NCBI GenBank assembly: GCA_033977485.1
Contig: CM066982.1
Coordinates: forward strand, 37,984,218-38,048,217
Reading direction: 5' to 3'
Source: Hydrangea macrophylla
Lineage: Eukaryota > Streptophyta > Magnoliopsida > Cornales > Hydrangeaceae
Length of the DNA: 64,000 nucleotides
Shown here: in pieces, positions 1 through 12,126 of the stretch
How positions within the stretch are numbered: position 1 is the first letter of the stretch
Layout of the letters: each line of letters begins with the position of its first letter
Notes under the pieces: generated by a model
What the model saw: only the letters and a program-made list of their open reading frames with translations
Told to the model about the DNA's origin: nothing
The model's database searches: none
Program-made: the position numbers and the translations under genes

Positions 1-2042
1 CACATACTTAATTTTAAAAGACCATTTTAAGATAAACTGAATTTAAATTACTTTCATAAATCACATTATCTCTTTTTAAACAAAACTCATTTATCATCGA
101 ACTCATTCCCAAAAATATTACAATAAAATCTACGTTTCAAACTTTCTCCATTCTCATTTATTACAAAATGAAAACCAAACGTTACCCATTACATAGAAAT
201 AATATAATTTCCTCCATTGAATCACAATAAAATTATCTTGTTATAATAATAAATGGAACAATTTCAACACTACACTATCTCAGGTCAGATCTGCTAGAAA
301 CGTCCCCCAAAGTCCAATAATACAACTGAAATATAATTACATCTAACGCAAGTTCTCAATTAATGCCAACTAAATAAAAGTGTATCATATAATACATACA
401 GACTGAAAAGTTGATATCTTTAACTTCACAAATAAATCGGCGGCTCCACAAAGAACTCCAACTATTCTATCCTGCATATGTCATCCGACTAAGTTTCAAA
501 CAAAAACGCACCAGAATGCATAACACAAAACATAAGTCATATGGATCCAACTTGAACCCGTAGATTACAAACCACACTACAACATTCTTGGGCCAAGATA
601 GGTAGTTCCACACACATATCTGGACAATAGAATAGTTTCCATTTATGTGGTGGCAAGTAGTTTCTTGCCCGAATTAAAATAACTAAATACTTACCTTTCT
701 TAACTATGGTAGGCCGATACCTGCAAACCATTACTAGGCCTATCATCCTGTTCAAGTAGAAATTAACACAATAATAAAAACCAATAACAAGGTGCTATTA
801 ATTACGTGAAACGACCATAAACTATGAATCTAAGTGTCCAAAATATTCAATTTACTAATCTGGTCCAGTTTATAATTACATTACTCCGTTCCCAAAAATG
901 GAACGTTACACATAGAATGCTACGTTTTAAGCTAATTGACACAACACCGAAATTTAAAATAACAAAAACTACATGACTGCCAATTCCTAGAATTTCATAT
1001 AACTGGAAATAATAAAACACATTACAACTGTAAAGCTGTGAATAAAAAAACACATAATATTTGATCCAATTACACCTTATGCTTACCACCTCGGCCACCC
1101 ATCCATGGCTCAGCCTGCCTACACATATATCCCATGTGTCTCCTAAGGTAATACTAACTCCCACTCTGGTCCCAACTCCCATGGGGTGTCACTGGAATTT
1201 GAGTATACACCGAAAGGCTAGTCCTTACGTTCTTGACATTAATAAACAATTTCTAAATACACATGAAATAGACCAACAAGCCGGGCATAAGGCTTAAAAA
1301 TGACCAGACAGGTCATCCACGTAGTCACCGTCTAATCACACAAGGACGAGTCATCCACGAAATCGCCGCCTAAAATCATAAGGAGCAGTGGTGAACTCTA
1401 ATGACTTTTCTAACGTTCATGCATCCACGTTTCTACAAAACTTAACTTTATAAGAGATTCATATATCTCAAATCAAATTTCAGTTAAATTCATATTAACA
1501 GCTACATGTACATGTTCACACAGATTCGTAACCCATACAAAATCACACAGTCACGATTTCACAGAGCTCAACTATACATGAGAACTCATATCTTTCTAAG
1601 TACAAACAAATTAATTTATATTAACGAGCACAAAATCATACAAAAATATGATGTAGCAAATACACTTATTTTAACATTTATAAAACCGCTAATGTAATAT
1701 GCATTTTCTGCCCAAACGGTGTAGAATTAGGAAAAACACCATTAGACGAAACACATACAGAATCGCGTTTTACGAGAAAGTCGCTTCAATAACCATGATT
1801 TTATATGAATTATTTTACGTTTAGACACCGTAAATTTATATTAATCAAAATAGTCACATTTTCATAATCACAACAACAAGAAGATCACAAAGATCAATCT
1901 TAATTGTAAACCCTAGTTTACACATGGATTCAAATACATATATATATATATATATATATAGATTCAAAACAAAAGTTTAACGCACTGATTTATGGCTTCA
2001 AGGTTGATAATGATTATGCAAAACATAAGTTTTGGGTTCCTC

Positions 2043-2086
2043 TTTTTTTTTTTTTTTTTTTTTTTTCTTATTCTCTTCTTCTTCTT

Positions 2087-2130
<44 letters not shown>
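2043..2130. repeat. T-run and (TC)n microsatellite in LTR1
   Basis: A T-rich run (2043-2066) passes through CTT-like steps into a pure TC tract (2091-2130). The same tract sits at the matching place in LTR2 (6050-6099) and LTR3 (57356-57391), with different lengths, so it belongs to the LTR family and varies by slippage. Confidence 0.95.
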
Positions 2131-2133
<3 letters not shown>

Positions 2134-2290
2134 CTGTTCTCTCTTTTCTTTTCTTCTCTTGCCTTTTCTTTTGTTAAATGGGGGCTAAGGTTTAATCTAT
2201 GTGTATATATATTTCACACACAACACTTATCAATAAAACACACAAAAACATGTAAATCCTGTTTTTTGTCTAAGGGCCTCACAAAAAGGC

Positions 2291-2298
2291 TTTATATA
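2291..2298 (-). promoter_or_regulatory. TATA box of LTR1
   Basis: The minus strand reads CTATATAAAGCC, a strong plant TATA box in the U3 part of the LTR. LTR2 has CATATAAAGC at the equivalent place (6246-6253). Assignment rests on motif and on position about 230 bp inside the LTR start; a transcription start is inferred about 30 bp downstream at lower coordinates. Confidence 0.5.
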
Positions 2299-2526
2299 GG
2301 CCCGGAAATGCATTCTAAAGTGAAAATGATTGGCCCAATGGGTTCCCATTACCCCGGGCACTAAATTTCTATGTTAAGCACACTACTTAACATACTAACG
2401 ACCCGTACATGCTACTGCAACATTTTTATTAGGTGTCACTAAGATACATACACATAGTTAATGTCTAATACTTGAAAATAATAATATAAAAATTACTAAA
2501 AGCACTAGAAAATTAGGGTTGTTACA

Positions 2527-3595
2527 TTCTATCCTCAATGAAAATTTCGTCCCGAAATTTGAAGCGACTGTAATACAATTATTATTCATAAATATTGTTA
2601 AACACACAACTAATAGAAAAAATAGATTCACATTTAACTCTCAACAATACAAGGCCTAGTACGTCGAGCGAATAATCCAAACAAGGAAACCCTCATGTAT
2701 ATACATTTAGCCTCATATAGTCAATTGTTAAATGTTAACAGCTAAATAAGACAGCGATAATAATGCAACATATAAGAATAAAATTATGAATGAAACCATT
2801 TACCCCCACTCTAATACTACTTGGAATACTCAATACTCGCTGATCAACCAATGTATCCAAGAATGCTTATTCTTCCAAAACTCCTTGCTAATAATAAGAT
2901 TGAGAAGACGATAATGCCATTGAAGATAAGTCCATAACCATCCGGATCATAATATATCATAGAGAAGAGAATGTCTTCGATAATTACACCAGAGAAGTCA
3001 TAAAAAATAGAGTTCCCATATATAAGAATAGCAGCAAAATAATCATAAGAAATCCACAATACCCGTTGATGATATCTGCCTCAGAAGATAAGAAATCTAG
3101 AATACAATAGTAATATATTCCGCATCAGAAAAATAGTAGATAAAAAATAGAGATAAGAAAAACCAGTTGATCACATAAGAAGTCCAGATATCCAATCTCT
3201 GTCTCCAACTCTCAAATAAGATTTTCACAATCCTTCTCATAGATAGTCATCAACATTGCTACTTCATGAGCCAAAACATCACACCCCTTGATAAGACCCC
3301 CAACGTTACAACCAAATATGCATGCACTAACATGCAAATCTAAATAGGATCATGTATTCTTCTTTTAAGTCATCCCGAAAATGACATGCATTTAAGACTA
3401 ACACGTTACAAAGCACCCAGTAGAACAAAACACATAGTACCATGAAACACATTAAAGCACAAAGCAATAGAATAACGTAATAACACATAATCCCTATCCC
3501 AAAAATCTGCAAACCTAAGCATCTGACCAAGCAATAAACCACATTTCGAGAATCACTTAGACTCGCTAAGCTAACCTTAAGCTCCGATACCAAAC
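2527..3595 (-). mobile_element. Tekay-like internal region 1, no gag-pol
   Basis: This 1.07-kb stretch lies between LTR1 and LTR2. On the minus strand it begins next to LTR2 with a tRNA-iMet-type primer site (3581-3592) and ends at LTR1 with a purine-rich tract (2527-2539) preceded by TTTCGGGACGAAATTTT, like the last pol codons and PPT region of Tekay/Del elements. No gag, RT or integrase motif is visible. A 71-codon ORF at 2844-3059 has a similar partner in internal region 2, but the peptide matches nothing I know and is probably fortuitous. The region is best read as a deletion derivative that depends on autonomous Tekay elements. Confidence 0.75.
3581..3592 (-). other. Primer binding site, tRNA-iMet type (copy 1)
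   Basis: The minus strand reads TGGTATCGGAGC, one base different from TGGTATCAGAGC, the standard complement of the initiator Met tRNA 3' end. It lies three bases from the inner end of LTR2 (3596), where minus-strand DNA synthesis would start. Confidence 0.85.
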
Positions 3596-6044
3596 TGTCA
3601 CACCCCAATTTATGGAAAGCCAAATATCCAATCAAGTGCATACCCTGATCAATATTCAACCGCTCCGAAAATCCAAGGTTGCTAACCCATATTTAATTTT
3701 AAAAGGCCATTTTAAGATAAACTGAATTTAAATCACTTTCATAAACCACATTATCTCTTTTTAAACAAAATTCATTTTTCATCAAACTCATTCCCAAAAA
3801 TATTACAAGAAAAATCTACGCTTCAAACTTTCTCCATTCACATTTATTATAAAATGAAAACCAAACGTTACCCTTTACATAGAAATAATATAATTTCCTC
3901 CATTGAATCACAATAAAATTATCTTGTTATAATAATAAACGGAATAATTTCAACACTACACTATCTCAGGTCAGATCTGCTACAAACGTCCCCCAAAGTC
4001 CAAAAATATAATTGAAATATAACCACATCTAATACAAGTTCTCAATTAATGCCAACTAAATAAAAGTGTATCATATAATACATAAAGAATGAAAAGTAGA
4101 TATCTTCAACTTCACAAACAGATCGGCTGCTCCACAAAGAACTCCAACTATACTGTCCTGCACATGTCATCTGACAACGTTTGAAACAGAAACGCACCAG
4201 AATGCATAAAACACTCGGGTCAGTCACATGACTGGTATGAGTTAAGCAAAACACAACTCTTATGGATCCAACTTGAACCCGTAGATTGCAAACAACACTA
4301 CAACATTCTTGGGCCAAGACAGGTAGTTCCACACACATATCAAGACAATAGAGTAGTTTCCATTTATGTGGTGGCAAGTAGTTTCTTGCCCGAACTAAAA
4401 TAACTAAATACTTACCTTGCTTAACTTTGGTAGGCTGATACCTGAAAAACCATTAGTGGGCCTACCATACTGTACAAATAGAAATTAACACAATAATAAA
4501 AATCAATAACAAGGTATTATTAATTAAAATGAATTTATCTCCAACAAAGAGCTGGAATTAGACAAAACTTAAAACACAAAAAATGTCCAGAATAAAATTT
4601 CCAAGGAAATACACACATCCCCGTTCATTAATTCTAAATAGATAATTCAAAAATTAATTTTCAAAGTTCAGCTCTTATATAGTCGATGTTCATTCTGAAA
4701 TTTGATGAAAATAGTGTCAAGATGACGTTTTTAGGAAAAGTGTAAAACACGAAAGTTGTTCGGATCGTCGTTTTACTTCAGTTTGCCCGAAAACGACCAT
4801 AACCTATGAATCTAAGTATCCAAAATATTTAATTTACTAATCTGGTCCAGTTTATTATCACATTACTACGTTCCCAAAAATGGTATGTTACACATAGAAT
4901 GCTACGTTTTAAGCTAACGGGCACAACACTGAAATTTAAAATCACAAAAACTGCACGACTGCCAATTCCTAGAATTTTATGTAATTGGAAAAAATAAAAT
5001 ACATTACAACCGTAAAGCTGTGAAAAAAAAAAACCACATAATATTCTATCCAATTACATTATGTTCACCACCTCGGCCACCCATCCATGGCTCAGCCTAC
5101 ACATATATCCCATGTGTCTCCTAATGTAATACTAACTCCCACTCAGGTCCCAACTCCCATGGGGTATCACTGGGATTTGAGTATACACCGAAAGGCTAGA
5201 TGTCAATAAACAATGTCTAAATACACATGAAATAGACCAACAAGCCGGTCATAAGGCTTAAAAATGACGAGACGGGTCATCCACATAGTTGCTATCTAAT
5301 CACACAAGGACGGGTCATCCACGAAGTCGCCGCCTAAAATCACAAGGAGCAGTGGTGAATTCTAAGGACTTTTCTAATGTTCATACATCCACGTTTCCCA
5401 CAAAACTCAACTTTATAAGAGATTCACATATCTCACATCAAATTTTCGTTAAAATCATATTAACAGCTACATGTACATATTCACACAGATTCATAACCCA
5501 TACAAAATAACACATTCACGATTTCACAAAGCTCAACTACACATGAGAACTCATATCTTTCTAAGTATAAACAAATTCATTCATATTAACGAGCACAAAA
5601 TCATACAAAAATATGAAGTAGCCAATACGCTTATTTTAACATGCTTGAAACTGCTACTGTAATATGCATTTTTTGCCCAAACGGTGCTGAGTGAGGACAA
5701 ACACCATTAGACGAAATGCGTGCAGAATCGCGTTTTACATGGGATCAAAGGACAGAAATCCAAAATTCAATAACCACGATTTTATATGAATTATTTTTAC
5801 TTTCAGCCATTGTAAATTTAGATTAATGAAAATAGTCACATATTCATAATTAAAACAATAACAAGATCACAAAGATCAATCTTAATTGTAAACCCTAGTT
5901 TAACATGGATTCAAATACATATATATATATATATATATATTCAAAACAAAAGGTTAACTCACCGATTTATGGCTTCATGGTTGATGATGATTACGCAAAA
6001 CATAAGTTTGAGGTTCCTCTTTTTTTCCCTCCTTCTTCTTCTTC

Positions 6045-6102
<58 letters not shown>

Positions 6103-6484
6103 TTTCTTCTTTTCCCTTTTATTTTTTTGTTAAATGGGGCTAGGGTTTAATAAATGTGTATGTATATATCTCACACACAACACTTATCAATAAAACACAC
6201 ACAAACATGTAAATCCCATTTTTTGTCTAAGGCTTCACAAAAAAGCTTTATATGAGTCCAAAAATGCATTCTAAAGTAACAAATGATTAGCCCAATGGGT
6301 ACCCATGACCCCAAGCACCAAATTTCTATGTTAAGCACACGACTTAACATACTAACGACCCGTACACGCTACTTCAACATTGTTATTAGGTCTTACTAAG
6401 ATACATAAACATAGTTAATATCTAATGCTTGAAAACAATAATATAAAAATTACTAAAAGCACTTAGAAAATTAGGGTTGTTGCA
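3596..6484 (-). mobile_element. Tekay/Del-like LTR2, complete and shared by two internal regions
   Basis: This is a 2889-bp complete LTR. On the minus strand it starts at 6484 (TGCAACAACCC, one change from TGTAACAACCC) and ends at 3596 with GGGGTGTGACA, giving TG...CA termini. It has a primer site on its lower side and a purine-rich tract on its upper side, so it serves as 3' LTR of the unit to its right and 5' LTR of the unit to its left. That arrangement is the usual product of unequal LTR recombination between element copies. It contains AT and TC microsatellites and no recognisable gene. Confidence 0.8.
6050..6099. repeat. (TC)n microsatellite in LTR2
   Basis: A continuous TC dinucleotide run of about 50 bp follows a CTT-rich lead, homologous in position to the runs of LTR1 and LTR3. 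Confidence 0.95.
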
Positions 6485-7538
6485 TTCTATCCTCCTTAAA
6501 GAAAATTTCATCCCAAAATTTGAAGCGACGGTAATACAATTACTTATTCATAAATATTGTTAAACACACCGCTTGTAGAAAACACTGATTCACATTTAAC
6601 TCTCAACAATGCAATGTCCAGTAAGGCGAGCGAATAATCCAAACAAGGAAACCCTCATGTATATACATTTAGCCTCATATAGTTAATTGTTAAATATTAG
6701 CATCTAATTAAGACAGTATAATAATGCAACATATAAGAATAAAATTAAGAATGAAACCATTTACCCCCACTCTAATGCTCCTTGGAATACTCTACACTCA
6801 CTGATCAACCAATGTATCCGAGAATGCTCATTCTTCCAAAACTCCTTGCTAATAATAAGATTGAGAAGACGATATTGCCGTTGAAGATAATTCCATAACC
6901 ATCCATATCATAATATGTCATAGAGAAGAGAATGCAATCGATAATTACACCAGAGAAATCATACAAAATAGACTTCCCATATATAAGAATAGCAGCAGCA
7001 TAATCATAAGAAATCCACATTAACCGTTGATGATATCTGCTTCAGAAGATAAGAAATCCATAATACCAATAGTAATAGATTCAGCATCAGAAAAATAGTA
7101 GATAATAAATAGAGATAAGAAAAACCAGTTGATCACATAAAAAGTCCAAATATCCAATCTCTGCCTCCAACTCTCAAATAAGATTTTCATAATCCTTCTC
7201 ATAGATAGTCATCAACACTTTTACTCCATGAGCCAAAACATTACTCCCCTTGATAAGAGCCCCAATATTATAACCAAATATGCATGCACTAACATGCAAA
7301 TCTAAACAGTATCATGTATGCTCCTATTATGCATTTAAGACTAACACGTTACAAAGCACCCAGTAGAACAAAACACATATACCGTGAAACACATTATAGC
7401 AGAAAGCAATAGAATAACGTAATAACACATAATCCCTATCCCAAAAAATCCGCAAACCTAAGGACTTGACCAACCAATAAACCACATTCCGAGAATCACT
7501 TAGACTCACTAAGCTAACCTTAAGCTCTGATACCAAAC
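6485..7538 (-). mobile_element. Tekay-like internal region 2, no gag-pol
   Basis: This 1054-bp region is a near copy of internal region 1, with an indel of about 20 bp near 7325. On the minus strand it runs from a perfect TGGTATCAGAGC primer site (7524-7535) to a purine-rich tract next to LTR2 (from 6485). A 71-codon ORF (6805-7020) resembles the one in copy 1, but I do not recognise it. The absence of pol from both copies, with primer site and PPT kept, shows that a non-autonomous unit was amplified or tandemised, not that two full elements decayed independently. Confidence 0.75.
7524..7535 (-). other. Primer binding site, tRNA-iMet type (copy 2)
   Basis: The minus strand reads TGGTATCAGAGC exactly. 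It lies next to the inner end of LTR3 at 7539 and defines LTR3 as the 5' LTR of the array. Confidence 0.9.
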
Positions 7539-7626
7539 TGTTACACCCGATTTTTGGAAAGCCAAATATCCAATCAAGTGCATACCCTGATCAATATTCA
7601 ACCGCTCCAAAAATCCAAGGTTGCTA
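7539..7626 (-). mobile_element. Tekay-like LTR3, part a (3' tail of the LTR)
   Basis: These 88 bp match the first 88 bp of LTR2 (3596-3683), starting at the TGTTACACCC end and stopping inside the sequence ggttgctaaccc. The rest of LTR3 resumes at 44462, so the intervening 36.8 kb is an insertion. The bases cta end this part and also begin part b. Confidence 0.85.
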
Positions 7627-7693
7627 GGAAAGGGCATTTAGGTAATTCGTTGAGGGCCTTTGAGGGTACGGCTCAGGGAAAATTTTTGGAGCC
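7627..7693. other. Filler DNA at left breakpoint, made of two gag fragments in swapped order
   Basis: The first part (about 7627-7651) matches the plus-strand text of the right arm at about 40960-40983. The second part (about 7651-7682) matches about 40934-40962. Both have right-arm orientation, so they are inverted relative to the left arm, and their order is reversed. A short unmatched stretch then leads into the arm at 7694. This pattern is typical of template switching during end joining. Confidence 0.8.
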
Positions 7694-7763
7694 TCTTTAT
7701 CTTTTTCTGTTTTTCTTTTTCTTTTGTTCTTTAGATTAAAAATTTCTTAGGATCTTTCCCTTT

Positions 7764-9039
7764 ATGTCCGATAATTCCATCGAGGAAATTTTCGGAAATC
7801 CATTCTACTTATCCAATTCATCTAGTTCTATTAACCCCATAGTTACACCGATCGATTCAATGGCTGATAATCAAAGTGAAAACGATGATAATGTGGTCAT
7901 ACCAATTAACGATTCACTACGTCCTTTGTGTGACCTTATAACACCTGAACACGTACCTACGCCATCTTGTATTCTCATTCCACCTCATGCAGGCGAATTC
8001 CAATTTCGTAATGGAATGATTCAACTTCTTCCTACCTTTCATGGAATGGAGAGCGAGAAGGCGTACCTACATGTCAAGGACTTTGAGGATGTTTGCAAAA
8101 CTTTCTCACAGAATTGTCCTGTAGACGTGACACGTCTAATGCTGTTTCCCTTCACCTTGAAGGATAAAGCAAAAACGTGGTTACTCAACTTAAAACCTAA
8201 CTCAATCTACACATGGCATGCGATGAACACTGCTTTTCTAAAGAAATTCTTTCCACCTCGCATGACCACCGAGCTTAAAAGATAACTAAACTCTTACAAA
8301 CAAAAGAGCAATAAAACATTCACCCAAACCTGGGAACGTTTCAAGGATTTGCTACTCTCATGCCCACATCATGGGTACGAGAAATGGCGAACCATAAGCT
8401 ATTTCTATGAAGGGTTGAAGGGGGAAACTAAGAAACTGGTTGAAACCATGAGTTCAGGGCCATTCTTCACAAAAACACGGAGGAGGCTGAAGCTCATTTT
8501 GAGTGGCTAGCTGAACACGCCCATGAATGGTCAAACTCAAATGACGTCCCACGCTCACAGATCTCCTGTGTCGAAGAGAAAAGTTTATATCAACTAAAAA
8601 GTGAGGATCATCTTATGAACAAGTATGAAGAACTAGCAAAGAAAGTGGAAGAATTGGGGATGAAAGGAGAGAGTTCTAGGCAGTTTTTGCCTCAAGAACC
8701 ATGTGGCACATGTAATATGCTGGGACACACTACTCAATATTGTCCCAATGTGCCATACTTTCAAGAACAACCCCCCATGGAAATGAATGCCATGCAAGGG
8801 TATAGGGGGCAGGGAATTCCTACACCAACTATAATTCACAAAATAATAACAATCGATGGAATCACCCTGGGTTTGACTGGAAAAACAACACAGGGACCCA
8901 AAACCAATTTCAACAACAACAGCCCTACAATACTAATAATCAATATCAAGGGCAATACAATAGGCAGTCCCAGCCATTTAATCAGAATAAAACAAACAAC
9001 TACAACAACGCTCAACCCTCACATAATCAATAAATAAAT
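7764..9039 (+). pseudogene. Athila-type gag, left arm, broken
   Basis: The product was a Ty3/gypsy capsid-nucleocapsid protein. The capsid-like domain (retrotransposon gag, about residues 75-230) includes FHGMESEKAYLHVKDF and the W-rich TWHAMNTAFLKKFFP stretch. A CCHC knuckle follows near 8701-8745 (C-x2-C-x4-H-x4-C). The start at 7764 is supported by the same ATG in the right arm. Lesions are TAA at 8283 where the right arm has CAA, a one-base deletion near 8465, and a frameshift near 8812 that the right arm shares. After that frameshift the downstream gag tail (an Asn/Gln-rich stretch with NHPGFDWKNN) is readable only in the next frame. Confidence 0.9.
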
Positions 9040-12000
9040 GTTTATATGCCACCTCACAAGAAGGTGCAAGAGGAAGATCCACTCTCTAACGCAAATTTAA
9101 CACAATAGTTAATTCAAATGATGAGCAAAATGTTTATGAGAGGATGGATGCACGACAAGAGGGTTCGAGTGGCACATTCCCTGCTCAACCACTTCCAAAC
9201 CCTAAGGGTTACAATAATGGCCCTCCCAACCATGAACAGGCAAAAGCCGTGACTACATTAAGAAGCGGCAAAGTCATAGGGCAAAACATGCCTCATTCTA
9301 CTCCTGAGGAGTATGAAGAGGAGGAAGTGGTAATAAGGAGCAAACCATCTACTCAAGAAGAAGAGTCGTCCACTAATGACAAATCATTAGAACCAAATGA
9401 GGACGCTTCTAAAGAAGTAGAAGAAGTGGAGAGAAGGCCTGGAAAGGAGCCTGTCATTGACGAATTACCTAAATGCCCTTTCCCTGCGCCGTACCCTCAA
9501 AGGCTCAAGAAACCCCAAAACGGGGCAAAGAATCAGGAGTTCTTGGAGTTGTTTAAACAAGTCAAAATTAATCTCCCACTCCTTGATGCCATCAAACAAG
9601 TGCCAGCTTACGCTAAGTACCTAAAAGATTTATGCACGGTCAAAAGGAGGCAAAGTGTGAAAAAACATGCTTACGTTGCTTTCCAAGTAAGTGCAATCAT
9701 TCAAAATGAGTTGCCTCTGAAGCTAAAAGACCCTGGCACCCCAACTGTCTCATGGAGAATTGGGAATCAAAGGATAGACAACGCACTCCTTGATTTAGGA
9801 GCTAGTGTAAACCTGTTGCCATACTCAGTATATAAACAACTAGGGTTGGGTGAACTCAAATCCACCTGAGTTGCACTACAACTGGCAGACAGGTCGATCA
9901 AATATCCTAGAGGAATATTGGAGGACGTTCTAGTGCAGATAGATTCATTTGTCTTCTCGGTCAATTTTGTGATCTTGGACACTGAACCTGTGTCTAATCC
10001 AGGTGCACAAATCCCGGTAATTTTTGGACGTCCGTTCCTCAATACCATAGATGCCACAATCAAAATAAGAAGTGGTATCATGACCATCGTATTCGGGAAC
10101 ATGACTTTAAATGTCAAGATATTCTCAAATCCCCGACCTGAAGAATACGAGGATGACGAAGAAGTTAACTGCATCGAAACGGTCATCGAGGATGAGGCTG
10201 ATCTTGTAGAGTACAAAGATCCCTTGGAGGTAGTTATGTCACAATTCGACACTACCTATCAACCTAATGATTCTACGCCATTGGATGCTGCCCTAAATCA
10301 CGCCTGCCTCATGATGGAAACCAAGGAGGAAGATAGAGATGAATGCATGTGGGTCACACCTTATGAACCGTTACCTCTAAAAACCAAGTTAACTATGCCT
10401 TCGAATTTTCAGTTTCCTGATTTGGAATTAAAGGAGCTTCCAAAAGAGCTCAAATACGCTTTTCTGGGAACTGAGAAGACTTATCCTGTTATAATCTCAT
10501 CTGCTTTAAATCCAGAACAAGAGGATAAGTTGATTCAAATGCTCAAACTGCACAAGGGAGCATTGGGATGGACTATTGCCGACCTAAAAGACATAAGCCC
10601 ATCTATTTTCACCCATAAGATTTATCTAGAGGAAGACGCTAAATCTTCACGACAAATGCAGTGGCATCTGAATCCAAATATGCAAGAAGTAGTGTAAAAA
10701 GAAGTCTTAAAACTTCTAGACATTGGGATAATATACCCTATTTCAGACAGCCCTTGGGTTAGCCCTACCCAGGTGGTGCCCAAAAAGGCTGGTATAACGG
10801 TTATCCCAAACAAAGACGGTGAACTAGTACCAACACGCATCCCCACTGGATGGCGAAAGTGTATTGGTTACCGCAAGTTAAATACGGTGACCCGGAAAGA
10901 CCACTTTCCATTGCCATTCATGGATCAAATGCTAGAACATAAGTATTATTGTTTCTTGGACGGATACAGTGGGTACAACCAAATTGAAATTGCTCCTGAA
11001 GATCAGGAGAAAACAACATTCACGTATCCGTTCGGTACGTTCGCTTACCGCCGCATGCCTTTTGGATTATGCAATGCACCTGCTACCTTTCAGCGGTGTA
11101 TGTTAAGCATATTCAGTGACATGGTCGAACAGATACTTGAGGTTTTCATGGATGATTTCTCAGTGTTCGGCCATAGTTTCAATAACTGCCTAGAAAACCT
11201 TGAGAAGGTGTTAGCGAGATGCGAGGACAATCACCTAGTATTAAACTGGGAAAAGTGTCACTTCATGGTGACCAAAGGAATTATCCTTGGTCACATTATC
11301 TCTGACAAAGGTATCCAAGTCAATAAAACAAAAATCGATATAATTTCAAATTTTCCTGTCCCTCGAATAGTCCGAGACATCCGTTTTTTTTTGGGACATG
11401 CTGGGTTCTATTGACGCTTTATCCAAAACTTTAGTGCGATCTCTAGACCACTGTGCCAACTTCTAGTCAAAGATGCACCTTTTGAGTGGTCGATAACTGT
11501 CAAACATCTTTTGACACACTAAAGGAACACCTTACCTCCGCACCGATAATACAAGCACCCGACTGGGGTTTGCCATTCGAGTTAATGTGCGATGCTAGTG
11601 ACTACGCCATTGGCGCAGTCTTAGGACAGAGGAAGGACGAGAAGCCTTATGTTATTTACTATGCCAGCCGAACACTTAACGAAGCTCAAATGAACTATAC
11701 AACTACTGAAAAAGAGCTACTGGCGATAGTCTTCGCTTTGGACAAATTCAGGTCTTATCTGATAGGGTCCCCAATAGTATGTTTCACAGACCACTCGGCC
11801 CTCAAGTACTTGTTATCTAAGAAAGACCCAAAACAAAGGCTTATCCGTTGGATACACCTACTCCAGGAATTCGATATCACTATCAAGGATAAAAAGGGAG
11901 TAGAGAATGTGGTTGCTGACCACCTATCTAGGTTAACATTTACGGACAATACTGAGCCCATGCCAATTAAAGATGAATTCCCAGATGAGCAAATTATGGC

Positions 12001-12126
12001 AGTCTTGGGTTTACCCTGGTATGTAGACATAGTAAATTACCAAATCAAGACAGGAAGCGTTTCCTCTCATTTGCACGCCATTTTTTTTTGATGACCCTTA
12101 TTTATTCAAGTATTGTGCTGATCAGG
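9040..12126 (+). pseudogene. Athila-type pol (linker, protease, RT, RNase H), left arm, broken
   Basis: Order is acidic linker, aspartic protease with LLDLGASVNLLP (near 9785-9825), reverse transcriptase (about 10690-11400; FLDGYSGYNQ, MPFGLCNAPATFQ, catalytic FMDDFSV) and RNase H (about 11560-11930; MCDASDYAIGAVLG, TTEKELLA, TDHSALKYLL). Stops at 9106 (TAG), 9867 (TGA), 10695 (TAA) and 11412 (TGA) are absent from the right arm. A deletion of about 33 bp near 12040 removes residues kept at 38360-38400. The reading frame is cut at 12126 by the gag-only element and resumes at 26009. It can no longer make a polyprotein. Confidence 0.92.
12122..12126. other. Target site duplication tcagg, left copy
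   Basis: The five bases tcagg stand directly before the TG of the LTR at 12127 and are repeated at 26004-26008 after the final CA. The right arm has one copy at the matching site (38282-38286, as cctga), which is the empty site. Confidence 0.95.

Larger units (their letters stand above)
1..2526 (-). mobile_element. Tekay/Del-like LTR (LTR1, 3' LTR of the array, cut by window start)
   Basis: Read on the minus strand this LTR starts at 2526 with TGTAACAACCC, a typical start for plant Tekay/Del LTRs, and runs off the window at position 1. Alignment by eye to LTR2 shows about 90 bp are missing beyond the edge. It shares with LTR2 and LTR3 a T-run plus TC microsatellite, an AT run and a TATA box. 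LTR1 lacks roughly 270 bp present in LTR2 (about 4525-4790) and LTR3 (about 45305-45575); the deletion point is near 806-812. No coding capacity was recognised; the ORFs seen are short and not conserved in frame between copies. Confidence 0.8.

Noticed and set aside
2844..3059. 71-codon minus-strand ORF in Tekay internal region, with a partner at 6805-7020
   Set aside because: The two internal regions are recent copies of each other, so shared ORFs are expected. The peptide is not recognised, and the region matches a shortened noncoding retroelement interior.
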